Part shown: positions 13,801-25,700 of the stretch, one piece after another
Layout of the letters: the number at the start of each line of letters is the position of its first letter
Numbering within the stretch: position 1 is the first letter of the stretch
From: Rugalucina vietnamica
Taxonomy: Eukaryota; Mollusca; Bivalvia; Lucinida; Lucinidae
Length of the DNA: 64,000 nt
Direction of reading: 5' to 3'
NCBI GenBank assembly: GCA_964017185.1
Contig: OZ024870.1
Coordinates: 24,637,621-24,701,620 of the forward strand
Position numbers and translations under genes: made by a program
The notes under the pieces: generated by a model
What the model was told of the DNA's origin: nothing
The model's database searches: none
What the model saw: the letters and a program-made list of their open reading frames with translations, nothing else

Positions 13801-16800
13801 GAGCATGGATTAGCCAGACATGCTATGGCAGTGTATGACCGGTCTACACAGGCTGTCCTACCAGAGGAACAGAATGAGGTACATTTTATTACCATTGCTC
13901 CTTATTACCCATAGAAATGCAGTTTGAAGCTCTCATAATCACAAATGAGCCATGACGTGAGAAAACCTGTCTTCGGGGTTTCTGACCAGGTTGGACACAA
14001 ACCAACCTGTACAGTAATAGAAGCAGGCTAGAAGCTTGAAATTTCATATTTTAGAAGAAGAGGGATTGTACTATCCGTGTAGCAAAAACAAAGGCACTGA
14101 TCAGCTTTGCAGTTACTGCGAAGCTGATCTGCGCCTTTGTTTTTGCAAAGGCGAAAATAGGGTTTTCTCACGATGCAGCTCAAATGTTGATGGATTCCTC
14201 TAGAAAGGCTTTGTATCTCTGAAATCTCAAGATTATTTCAAGCATAAAATTGCTTCATGTCTTGAGGAGAAATGCTTTTGAAGTGTTTTACCTTGGTCAT
14301 TACTGAGAAAGAATTACTCAGCGCATTGTTTTAATGTTGAAGCCGGCAACTTTTTTCGGCCAGAGCAGAATAATTAAGATTCATCCGAAGTGAAAAGTTT
14401 GCTCAGACCCACATGTTGTAAACTATAATAATAATAATCTTTATTTAAAGTCACTTCATATTTCAACAATCAACATAAGCTCTGTAGAGCTTTTATTGCG
14501 ACTATTTTAAGAACAAATGTACACTATATACATTGAGCTGTGGAAATGTGACTTGCTCAAGGCCACAACAGACAACGCCCCGGACTGGGATCGAACCAGG
14601 GACCCCTCGGCCCAAAGTCCAGTGCTACCGACTGCGCCAGTCCACTTCCGCTACAAACTGAGTATTATTTTTTTTTAGCTCACCTGAGCCGAAGGCTCAC
14701 AGGTGAGCTTATAGGATAGGGAGGCACCCGGCGTCCGTCCGTCGGCGCTGTCGTCCGTCGTCCACCATTTTCAAAGATCTTCTTCTCTGAAACCGCTTGG
14801 CCAATCAAAGCCAAATTTTATGTGAAGCATCAATAGGAAGGGGGAACCAATGTGTATATAAGAAATCCAGGTCACATGACCAAGATGGCCACCATGCCCA
14901 TATATGGTAAAAACCCTTCAAAAATCTTCTTCTCCAGAACCAGTGGACCGATTTCAACGAAACTTGGCATGAAGCATTGATGGCTCAAGCACTACAATGT
15001 ATATATAAATCGTGACCCTGTGATGACCTTGACCTATTTTACGGCAAGGTCAACATAGGTCGCCAATGCATTTGAATGGGTAAAAATTTTAAAATGTCAT
15101 TTAAAGTGAAAATCTTGCAGGAAATGGGCAGTAGGACTGAATATTGATGATTCTGAAAAAAATTTGACCCCAGGGGCTCATCTGCCCCCACCCCGGGGCA
15201 ATATACCTGTACATTACCATAATATTCAAACATCATCTCCTCTGAAACCGCTCGGCCAATCAAAGCCAAATTTTATGTGAAGCATCAATAGGAAGGGGGA
15301 ACCAATGTGTATATAAGAAATCCAGGTCACATGACCAAGATGGCCGCCATGCCCATATATGGTAAAAACTCTTAAAAAATCTTCTTCTCCAGAACCGATG
15401 GACCGATTTCAACAAAACTTGGCATGAAGCATCGATGGCTCAAGCACTACAATGTGTATATAAATCGTGACCCTGTGATGACCTTGACCTTCTTTACGGC
15501 AAGGTCAACATAGGTCTCCAATGCATTTGAATGGGGAAAAATTTTAAAATGTCATTTAAAGTGAAAATCCTGCAGGAAATGGGCAGTAGGACTGAATATT
15601 GATGATTCTGAAAAATTTTGACCCCAGGGGCTCATCTGCCCCCACCCCGGGGCAATATACCTGTACATTACCATCATATTCAAACATCGTCTCCTCTGAA
15701 ACCGCTTGGCCAAATCAAAGCCAAATTTTATGTGAAGCATCAATAGGAAGGGGGAACCAATGTGTATATAAGAAATCCAGGTCACATGACCAAGATGGCC
15801 GCCATGCCCATATACGAGGTCTGTCCCGGGAAATCATAAAGATGTCTGATATTTCGTGAACGGTTCGTTGAAATTAAAAGATATGTTCATGCTTTTAAAC
15901 TACATTTGTACTGAGCAATCTGTGAAAATAATAGTTCAATCGCTTACAAATTGCAAAAGTTATGGAGATTTATATGATGGTGTATCGGCGTTTACGGAGC
16001 ACGTTGAAAATTATTTTGCTACGTTTTTGTGGAGGGGTGGTTGAATGTTTTGTGTGCAGTCTCTTTATTAGAGCCGTAATGGTGATGAATATTATCATCT
16101 AAGCATTGATTAAGTCTTCTTAGTTAAAATTATAGTCAATAATTTGAGTTATAAATGATCAGTGGAAAAATAGCATGATTTGTATATGAGGGAACACTAA
16201 TTTTATTTTAGACTGAAATAAAACAAAAAGATGTCGCTTGCTTAAAATGACAACAAGAAACGAGCATTTAGAATATTTAAAGAAAAATTGCATACAGAAT
16301 CATCACAGGGTTATTAATGACACAATAGAAGGTTGATTTTATAAATTAATTTTGTTAAATATACTTAACTGGATAGAAAAGCTTTGGGAAGGTCTAATTT
16401 TGCGCCGCGAAATTTACATTACGTCACTATTTTCCAATAAAATAATTGCAGAAGGTTTAAGAAAATTCCTATAAAATCAACGCTGATGGTGGAAATTATT
16501 TCAAACTTTCAAAAACTTATCTAACATAATTACTCGTGCAACTGATAGTTAGCATTGTGTAATATCACCTCAACTCGCAATTACAGGAACTGTTGAATTT
16601 GATCTTGATAAATTTCAAAACAGTGTTTTTGACGTGCGCCGTAGACACCTACCCCTCTTGTAATAAATGCATATAAATCTGTTGTGTAAGGGGTGAATTC
16701 ATCCATATTTGTACGAAATGTTTATTAGATATATGCAAACAGATCATATAAATTTCATGAAATTCTGCAGACACATTATTGTTTTATCACAAATGTCTAT

Positions 16801-19758
16801 GTATTTCTGGGACAGACCCCGTATATGGTAAAAACCCTTCAAAAATCTTCTTCTCCAGAACCGATGGACCAATTTCAACGAAACTTAGTATGAAGCATCT
16901 ATGGCTCAAGCACTACAATGTATATATAAATCATGACCCTGTGATGACTTTGACTTTTTTTACAGCAAGGTCAACATAGGTCACCAGTGCATTTGAATGG
17001 GGAGAACTTTAAAAATGTCATATAAAGTGAAAGTCTTACAGGAAATGGGCAGTAGGACTGAATATTAATGATTCTGAAAAAAAAGGACCCCAGGGGCCCA
17101 TCTTCCCCCACCCCAGGGCATTATACATGTAAATTACCATAATATTCAAATATCTTCTCCTCTGAAACCTCTAGGCAAATCAAAGCCAAATTTTATGTAA
17201 AGTGTCTATAGAATTGGGGAATCGATATGTGTATAAATAATCAAGATGGCCACCATGCCAATAATGGTAGAAAACCTTCAAAAATCTTCTTCTCCAGAAC
17301 CGGTGGACCGATTTCAACGAAACTTGGCATGAAGTATATATGGCTCAAGCACTACAATGTGCATATAAATCATGACACTGTGGTGACCTTGACCTATTTT
17401 ACGACAAGGTCAACATAGGTTGCCAATGCATTTGAATGGGGAAAACTTTTAAAAAGTCATTTGAGGTGAAAATCTTGCAGGAAATGGGCAGGAGGATTAA
17501 ATATTAATGATTCCGAAAAAAACAAAACAAATGGACCCAAGGGCTCGTATGCCCCCACCCTGGGGCAATATACATGTATAATACCATAATATTCAAACTT
17601 CTTCTCCTCTGAAACCACTTGGCCAATTAAAGCCAAATTTTATCTGAAGCATCTATAGGATGGGGGAACCAATATGTTTATTAATAATCTAGGTCACATA
17701 TCAAGATGGCCTCCATGCCCATATAAATCTTTTTCTCCGAACCATTTGACAAATTTCCATGAACTTTGGAGTGAAGCATCGATGGCTAAAGTACTACAAT
17801 GTATATCTAAATCATGGCCTGTGACAACCTTGACCCAGTTTATGGCAAGGTCAACATGGGTTGCCCATGAATTTGAATGGGAAAAACTGTTAAAATTTCA
17901 TTTGAAGGGAAAAGCCAGCAGGAAATTGGCAAATGGACAGAATATTGATTATTCTGAAAAAAGAAAATGGCCCTAGGGCTTCATCTGCCCTTACACTGGG
18001 GTTAAATACCATTATATTAAAGCATGTTTATTGGTACAGGTATATGCAACAGATCTCAGGTGAGCGTTTACAGGACCATTGGTCCTCTGGTTCTTTGTTG
18101 TTTCAGATGTTCAATATTTATATCAAGAGAGCTGCCGAGATCTATGGTGTGACATACACCAGACCTATATATGAGAAAGCTATTGAAGTGTTGAACCATG
18201 ATCAGGCAAGGTAAGGGATAGTTTGTCAAATCTCTGCTGACATATTTACTCTATGACACAATCATCATTGGGGTTGAAACCATTTTCATGTTGGCATATT
18301 CAATGTTGTAGATTCAAAATTTGTAGAGATGTATTCAGGGTTAAGCATTGCTCTGTTGTTTATCCAAAACCCCATTAGAGCCTTGAGACTATGAAGCAAG
18401 AGTTAAGATATTGGAAGGGCAATGGAGTCAAGACACATACCTAAGCACTGGCTTAGTTCGCAGGAAGTATGTTCCACCCTGATATGTCTTAAGATTTGTT
18501 GACTGGGACGAGCAAAACCATGTTATGATAATAATAATATGTTGTAAAGTGTAGTACATATGTTAAAATCACAATTGAGCCACTGCATATGAAAACCAAC
18601 AAAATGCTTGGGCGAAAACAAAGGTGCAGATCAGCTTGGCGGTAACTGCGAAGCTGATCAGCGCCTTTGTTTTCGCTACCGGGAAAGCTCAATCCCTAAG
18701 TGTTGACCCTGACTGCAAACTGTTACTGTATGCTGATGACAGTACAATCCTGTTTTCACATAGAGATCCAGATCAGATTGCAAGCAAATTAAGTAAAGTT
18801 CTTGAATCTTGTTCTGAGTGGCTAGTTGATAAAAAACTATCTTTACACCTGGGCAAAACTGAATGTATACTATTCGGGTCAAAGAGGAGTAAGAAAATCA
18901 AGGAATTCAAAGTCAAGTGCAATGATCACGTGATTGAACATACGACATCTGTGAAGTACTTAGGTCTGAATATTGACAATCTTTTGTCAGGAGACCTTAT
19001 AGTTAAAAACATACTCTCTAAGGTTAATGCTCGTTTGAAGTTTATGTATCGTCATAGTTCCAGTCTATCCTCAAGGACCAGAAAAAACTTATGTTCAGCC
19101 CTGATCTTGTGTCACTTTGACTATCTGTGTTCGTCTGGGTATGCAGGTCTAACCAAAGACCTAAAGAAAAAGTTACAAATTGCACAAAACAAAGTTATCA
19201 GATTCATCAACTTCCTGGGACCCCGAACAAGGATAACCGCTGATATTTTTGTGGATTCGAACTTGCTCAATGTTGAAACTAGGGTTAAACAGTTGAGACT
19301 AAATCATGTGCACAAAATTTTCTACAACTTATGTCCTACATATATGAAGGAGAATTTTGTTCCTCTTAGTGAAGTCCATCAGCATAATACACGGTCTAGG
19401 GGATATAATTTTTCAGTTCCTCTGTGTCGAAGTGTTGACAACACGACTTTTTATCATACGGGTATTAAAGATTGGAATTCTCTTCCGCAATGGTTGAAAG
19501 AGCAAGAAAAACCTCAAAGATTCAAACAATCTTTAAAAAAGTTTTTAATTGAGCAATTCCGTGAAACTGAGCAAAACGATGTTTTGTTTTATTGATGTGC
19601 TGGAAATTCTTTTAGTTTCAACAGTTTTCGCTGTATTTGTCTGTTTGCTCGTAGTTATAATATCTGTAAATGTGATATATAGAAGTCAAGAGCACCCTTA
19701 GCTTTGATTGATAACTAGAACTTGTGTGCAATATTATCCTGCCTCTCCCGTGCCAACA

Positions 19759-19789
<31 letters not shown>

Positions 19790-22700
19790 TTCAAATGGAC
19801 CCCATTGGAAATAAGCCTTATGGCTTTATGGGCTATCCATAGGTCTTAAGATCATACATTTCAATCTGCGTTAAGTGGACATAGGTGCTGGCATCTCATT
19901 CCACTATTTGATTTAATCATGCAAGTGTGCTCTTAATGATTAGTAAATGAGCATTTACACACATATATATATATATATTCAAAACATAATTGTACATATG
20001 ATCTTATTGCCTGAATAAATCTTATCTTATCTTATCTTATCTTTTCTTCTTTAATCCAAAATTTCAAGCTTCTAGCCTGCTTCTATGGCTGTACAGGTCG
20101 GTTTGTGTCAGACTGGTCAGAAACCCAAAGTGTTGGTTTTTCTCACGCACAGGCTCATATTATAATAATAATAATATAGTTGTAAAGTGTAGTGAGTTAA
20201 AGTTTGACTGTATTATTCATATAATTACCCAACAATTTGACTGTATTATTCATATAATTACCCAACAATTTGACTTAATTATTCATATAAATACCCAACA
20301 ATTTGATTTCCAGGGAGATGTGTCTGAGATTTGCAGACCTGGAGAGGAAACTGGGAGAAATTGACAGAGCCAGAGCAGTATACGCTCACTGCTCACAGAT
20401 CTGTGACCCCAGGGTAAGGCATTAGGAAAACACACCAATGCAATGTCAGACGTGGTTGGAAATCCTGAAGCCTGGTTTTCTCAGGTCATGGCTCATAAAG
20501 GATCAAATTAAACAAGTTTGAAAGATATTTAATTCATGCTCAAGTAATCTGAGTAATCTGAAACTCAGATTGCTCATAAACATCAAGGTTGTAAGAATCA
20601 AAGGAAATTTTATTATTAAATCATTGAAGCAGAGATTTTTATGCTCATTAGTGCTCAAAAGAAATAGCAAGCTAGTAAAGAATAACATTTGAGCCGCCGC
20701 ATGGGAAAACCAACAATCTGCATAGGCGAAAACAAAGGCGCAGATCAGCTTCGCAGTACTGCAAAGCTGATCAGCGCCTTTGTTTTCGCAACACGGTTAG
20801 TACAATTCCTCTTCTACGTATATCCAAAATTTCAAGCATCTAGCACTTTTCTGTGCTTGTGCAGCTCGGTTTGTGTCGGACCTGTTCAAAAACCACATTG
20901 TTGGTTTTCCCACGAGGCGGCTCATTTTAATTTTTTTTTTACATGTCTTTTTCAGTCTACAGCCAGCTTCTGGCAGACCTGGAAAGAGTTTGAAATCAAG
21001 CATGGCAATGAGGACACGGTCCGTGAAATGTTGCGGATCAAGAGAAGTGTCCAGGCTATGTACAACACACAGGTCAACTTTATGTCAGCCCAGATGTTGG
21101 CTGTTGCAGGAGGGGCCAAGGCAGATAATCCAGGTACTAGATAAAATTTGACAAAAAAAATTAGACGTCCATTTTGACAAGGTGTGGTTTGGATTGTGGT
21201 CTATCAGATTTTAGTGTTATGGTCTTTGATTAGTGAAACTTAATAGCTTGATAATAGAATGAAAGAATTTGACATAGATTTGACTTTTATACTTAGATTA
21301 GATTTTTAGCTCACCTGAGCTGAAGGCTCACAAGGTGAACTTATAGGATAGCCATGATCCGGCGTCCGTCCGTCCGTCGTCCATCGTCGTCCACAATTTC
21401 AAAGATCTTCTTCTCTGAAACCGCTTGGCCGATATAGTTGAAATTTTATGTGGAGCCTCCTTGGGTAGTGGCATTTCAAGTTTGATCGCGAAATCCAGGT
21501 CACATGACCAAGATGGCCGCCACGCCCATATATGGTAAAAACCCTTAAAAATCTTCTTCTCCAGAACCGGTGGGCCGATTTCCACGAAACTTGGTATGTA
21601 GCATCGGGGACTTCAGCGCATCATAGTTTGATAAAATGATGACCCTTGGATGACCTTGACCTATTTTACGGCAAGGTCAAATTTGGAAACATAGGCTTTT
21701 ACTTGGGAAAAAGTGAAAACTATGGATTTTTTGAAAACTATTGCAGCCTGAGGCCTGAAAAGTGGTAGATGCAAACAACTAATGGAGTAGATGAAGGTAT
21801 GTGATTAATATAGGTCAAGGTCATCTCTTGACCATGGCCAGTCTGTTGTCCATACACACTTTACAAAAATCTTCTTCTCTGAAACTGCGTGGCCAATCAA
21901 AGTGAAATTTTATGTGGAGCATCCATGGGTAGGGGAGACAAAAGTTTGATCGCGAAATCCAGGTCACATGACCAAGATGGCCGCCACGCCCATATATGGT
22001 AAAAACCACTCAAAAATCTTCTTTTCCAGAACCGGTGGGCCGATTTCCACGAAACTTGATGTGTAGCATCAAGGACCACAGCCCATCATAGTTTGATAAA
22101 ATGATGACCCTTGGATGACCTTGACCTATTTTACGGCAAGGTCAAATTTGGAAACATAGGCTTTTACATAGGAAAACGTGAAAACTATGGAATTTTTTGA
22201 AAACTGTTGCAGCCTGAGGCCTGAAAAGTGGTAGATGCAAACAACTAATGGAGTAGATGAAGGTATGTGATTAATATAGGTCAAGGTCATTTCTTGACCT
22301 TGGCCAGTCTGTTGTCCATACACACTTTTCAAAGATCTTCTTCTCTGAAATTGCTTGGCCAATCAAAGTGAAATTTTATGTGGAGCATCCATGGGTAGGG
22401 GAGACGACAGTTTGATCGCGAAATCCAGGTCACATGACCAAGATGGCCGCCACCCCCATATATGGTTAAAACCACTCAAAAATCTTCTTCTCAAGAACCG
22501 GTGGGCGGATTTCCAGGAAACTTTGTATGTAGCATCGGGGACCTCAGCCCATCATAGTTTGATAAAATGATGACCCTTGGATGACCTTGACCTATTTTAC
22601 GGCAAGGTCAAATTTGGAAACATAAGCTTTTACATAGAAAGAAGTGAAAACTATGGATTTTTTGAAAACTATTGCAGCCTGAGGCCTGAAAAGAGGTAGA

Positions 22701-25700
22701 TGCAAACAACTAATGGAGTAGATGAAGGTATGTGATTAATATAGGTCATGGTCATCTCTTGACCTTGGCCAGTCTGTTGTCCATACACACTTTTCAAAGA
22801 TCTTCTTCTCTGAAACTGCTTGGCAAATCAAAGTGAAATTTTATGTGGAGCATCCATGGGTAGGGGAGACAAAAGTTTGATCGCGAAATCCAGGTCACAT
22901 GACAAAGATGGCCGCCACGCCCATATATGGTAAAAATCTTCTTCTCCAGAACCGGCAGGCCATTTTTCATGAAACTTGGTATGTAGCATTTGGGACCAGC
23001 CCATCATAGTTTGTTGAAATGATGACCCTATGATGGCCTTGACCTATTTTACGGCAAGGTCAATTATGGAAACATAGGCTTTCACATGGGAAAAGGCGAA
23101 AACAAACTGTTGCAGCCTGAGACCTGAAAGTTGCTAGATGCAGACAACTAATGGAGTCAATGAAGGTAAGTAATTAATGAAGGCCAAGGTCATGTCTTGA
23201 CCTTGGCTCAAGGTCATTTAAATATCAAAATTAAAATTATGGTTTTCTCAGAAATCACTGGGTTTGGAAACTATTGCAGCCTGAGACCTGAAACTTTGCA
23301 GATGCAGACAACTTATGAAGTCAATAAAGGTGTGTGAGTATTCAAGGTCAAGGTCATTTCATTATGACTTAATACTCCAAGATCAGGCTTCAGGTGAGCG
23401 TTCTCAGGACCAATGGTCCTCTGGTTATACTAGAGCTTTCATACTGAGCCAACAACTACATCAGTAAGTTCTGGAAGTTCTTTTGTGTGATTGAAGTTCA
23501 AATATGGTCCGCAGCATAAGAAAGCAACAATTTGCATATGCGAAAACAAAGGTGCAGATCAGCTGTGCAGTAACTGCACACCTGATCAGCGCCTTTGTTT
23601 TCGCTATTTAGACAGTACAATTTCTTTTCTACTTAAATCCAAACTTCTAGCCTATTTCTGTGACTGTACAAGCTGGTTTGTGTCGAACCTGTTCAGAAAC
23701 CCAAATAGTTGGTTTTCTCATGCGGAGGCTCAGATATTATGTTTCATTTCTTACTATTATTATGGTGGCATAGTAGTAGAAAATCAGACCCTAGATGGGG
23801 GTTTCTAACCCACCGGTTTGTGTCCTGGAATAAATCCCCAACAGTAAGTGGTAAATACCCAAGAAGCAATGGTCTCGACCTGACTTAAAAATTGTTGGTG
23901 AAACAAACAATCAAAATAAAGCACATTTCGCATGTTGTTACATTTAAGTGTTGTGTAGAAGTCCTATAAAATGGAGATAAATTCCCGACATAACTATAGC
24001 TTTTGACTGGAATGTAATGCAAAAAATCGAAGCATTATTGATCTTCTATTCAGCAGGTGGTGGTGATACTAGTGATGAGATGCAGAAACTAGAAGAGAAG
24101 GCAAGACAGTTGGCTGAGGAATCTATGAAAGACCAGACCAATAAACCTGATAAAGGCATTCTGTTTGTCAGGTAATATCAGTTATAGATGGACAGATGCT
24201 TCTTACATCAACATCTTTTTCAGCTTTGTTTTAGTCATAATACACCAGTCATTTGTATTCAAAGCCTCCCCCCACCTCAGGGGAAGGGTGGGTATTATGA
24301 CTTCAGTTTTCAGTGCCCTGCTATAAATCGCACCCCCAGATGACAGACTGGAGGACAAAATTACGCCCTTTGCCCCCATGGGTAAGCATCCTAATGTCAA
24401 AACCAGGTCATTTACCCTGAACTGCAGGGACAATCAGAAAGAAATAGGCCCACACTTTAGCCCAGCTATCCCACACCCTCCCTGGTGGTGTGTGTTAGGG
24501 TTACATATGACTGCTGCATAAGGATGAAAGTGAAATGAATTTGCAAGATTTATTTTGCGTCTTTACTTTTAGCACAGTGCTTTCATTTGCTGTTTCTTTG
24601 ATGCTCCATTAAGAATCCAGGAGGATACTATGAGAATGAACCAAAATCTTACTGAAACACAGTAGACTACTGTAAATTCGGAAATTTTCTAATAATTGCG
24701 AAAATTTAATTCTTGCGATCGTTTGCAAACTTACAGTACTTGCCTTTAAATTTTCTTTTTTTTTCTATCCAGTTTGACCTAGTTGGGCTGTACATTTTTC
24801 AGGAGTAATACAACAGATGAAGAGTTAGGAGAGTTAACCAAGACCACTAATCCTGATGAAATCAACATTGATGAAGATTATTCCAGTGATGAAGACGAGC
24901 AGGTCGAAGGTAATGTTTTACATGCTCAACTCTTACAGCCGAGCATGAATTTTATCATGCTCATAAATGATAAAATATCAACAAATTTAATGGCATTTTA
25001 ACATTTATTAGCAGGATAAAATGCACATCTTTGGTGATTTTAATATAAAAATCATAATTTTGGATGTTTCGTATATTTTAAGCAGTATACAGTTCATGTT
25101 CAGCTGAGTTGAAAATATTTTCAAAAGTTAAAGATTAGTTGATTAATGTAGTTGATCTACTTGATTAGATCAGTATTGATGAAGCTTATTGTAGTGATGA
25201 GCAGGTCCTAGGTAGTGAACCCTGTTTCTCTCATTGAAAATTATGTCTGAAAAATGAGTGCTCTACAAAGCTGAGCATGAGTTTTATCCTGCTCATAAAT
25301 GAGCCGCGACAGGAGAAAACCGGTCTTCGGGTTTTCCGACCAGGTCCGACACAAACTGGTCTGTGCAGCCACAGAAGCAGGCTAGAGGCTTGAAATTTTG
25401 GCTGTAAGTAGAAGAAGAATTGTACTATCAGAGGAGCGAAAACAAAGGCGCTGATCAGCTGTGCAGTTACTACACAGCTGATCTGCGCCTTTGTTTTCAC
25501 ATATGCAAAAATCCAGTTTTCTTATGATGCGGCTCAAATGTTAAACTGCACACATCTGTCATTAGAGGTACTGTTACCTCATTTCCTGTCAGACTGCAGT
25601 CAAGCTTGTAAAATTATTATTGGTCAAAATGGATGCGACTTAATTGAAGAAATATGTAGTGTTCAAAGCCAAGGGCAGAAAAATGGGAAAAAAGCGTGTT

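Larger units (their letters stand above)
14674..18092 (+). mobile_element. Pearl/Helentron-like element
   Basis: Head TTTTAGCTCACCTGAGCCGA, GGCGTCCGTCCG microsatellite, then about six tandem units near 460 bp (landmarks AAATCTTCTTCTCCAGAACC, CATGACCAAGATGGCC, TGACCTTGACCTATTTTACG). Ends CAGGTGAGCG...AGGACCATTGGTCCTCTGGTT, with a short hairpin 6 bp before the end. A mariner-like element sits in the third unit. The last base is 14 bp before XAB2 exon 18107. Confidence 0.75.

Noticed and set aside
15856..16044. Transposase in the mariner-like element
   Set aside because: The short ORF has none of the DDD/DDE residues or HTH features of mariner transposases.
14763..18010. Repeated 60-100-codon ORFs in the Pearl-like units
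   Set aside because: Frames shift between units and are interrupted at random; they follow the DNA repeat rather than a conserved protein.
18624..18690. Extension of the LINE frame into MITE-A as a fusion gene
   Set aside because: The first codon is not ATG and the upstream residues come from the MITE hairpin; no sign of selection.
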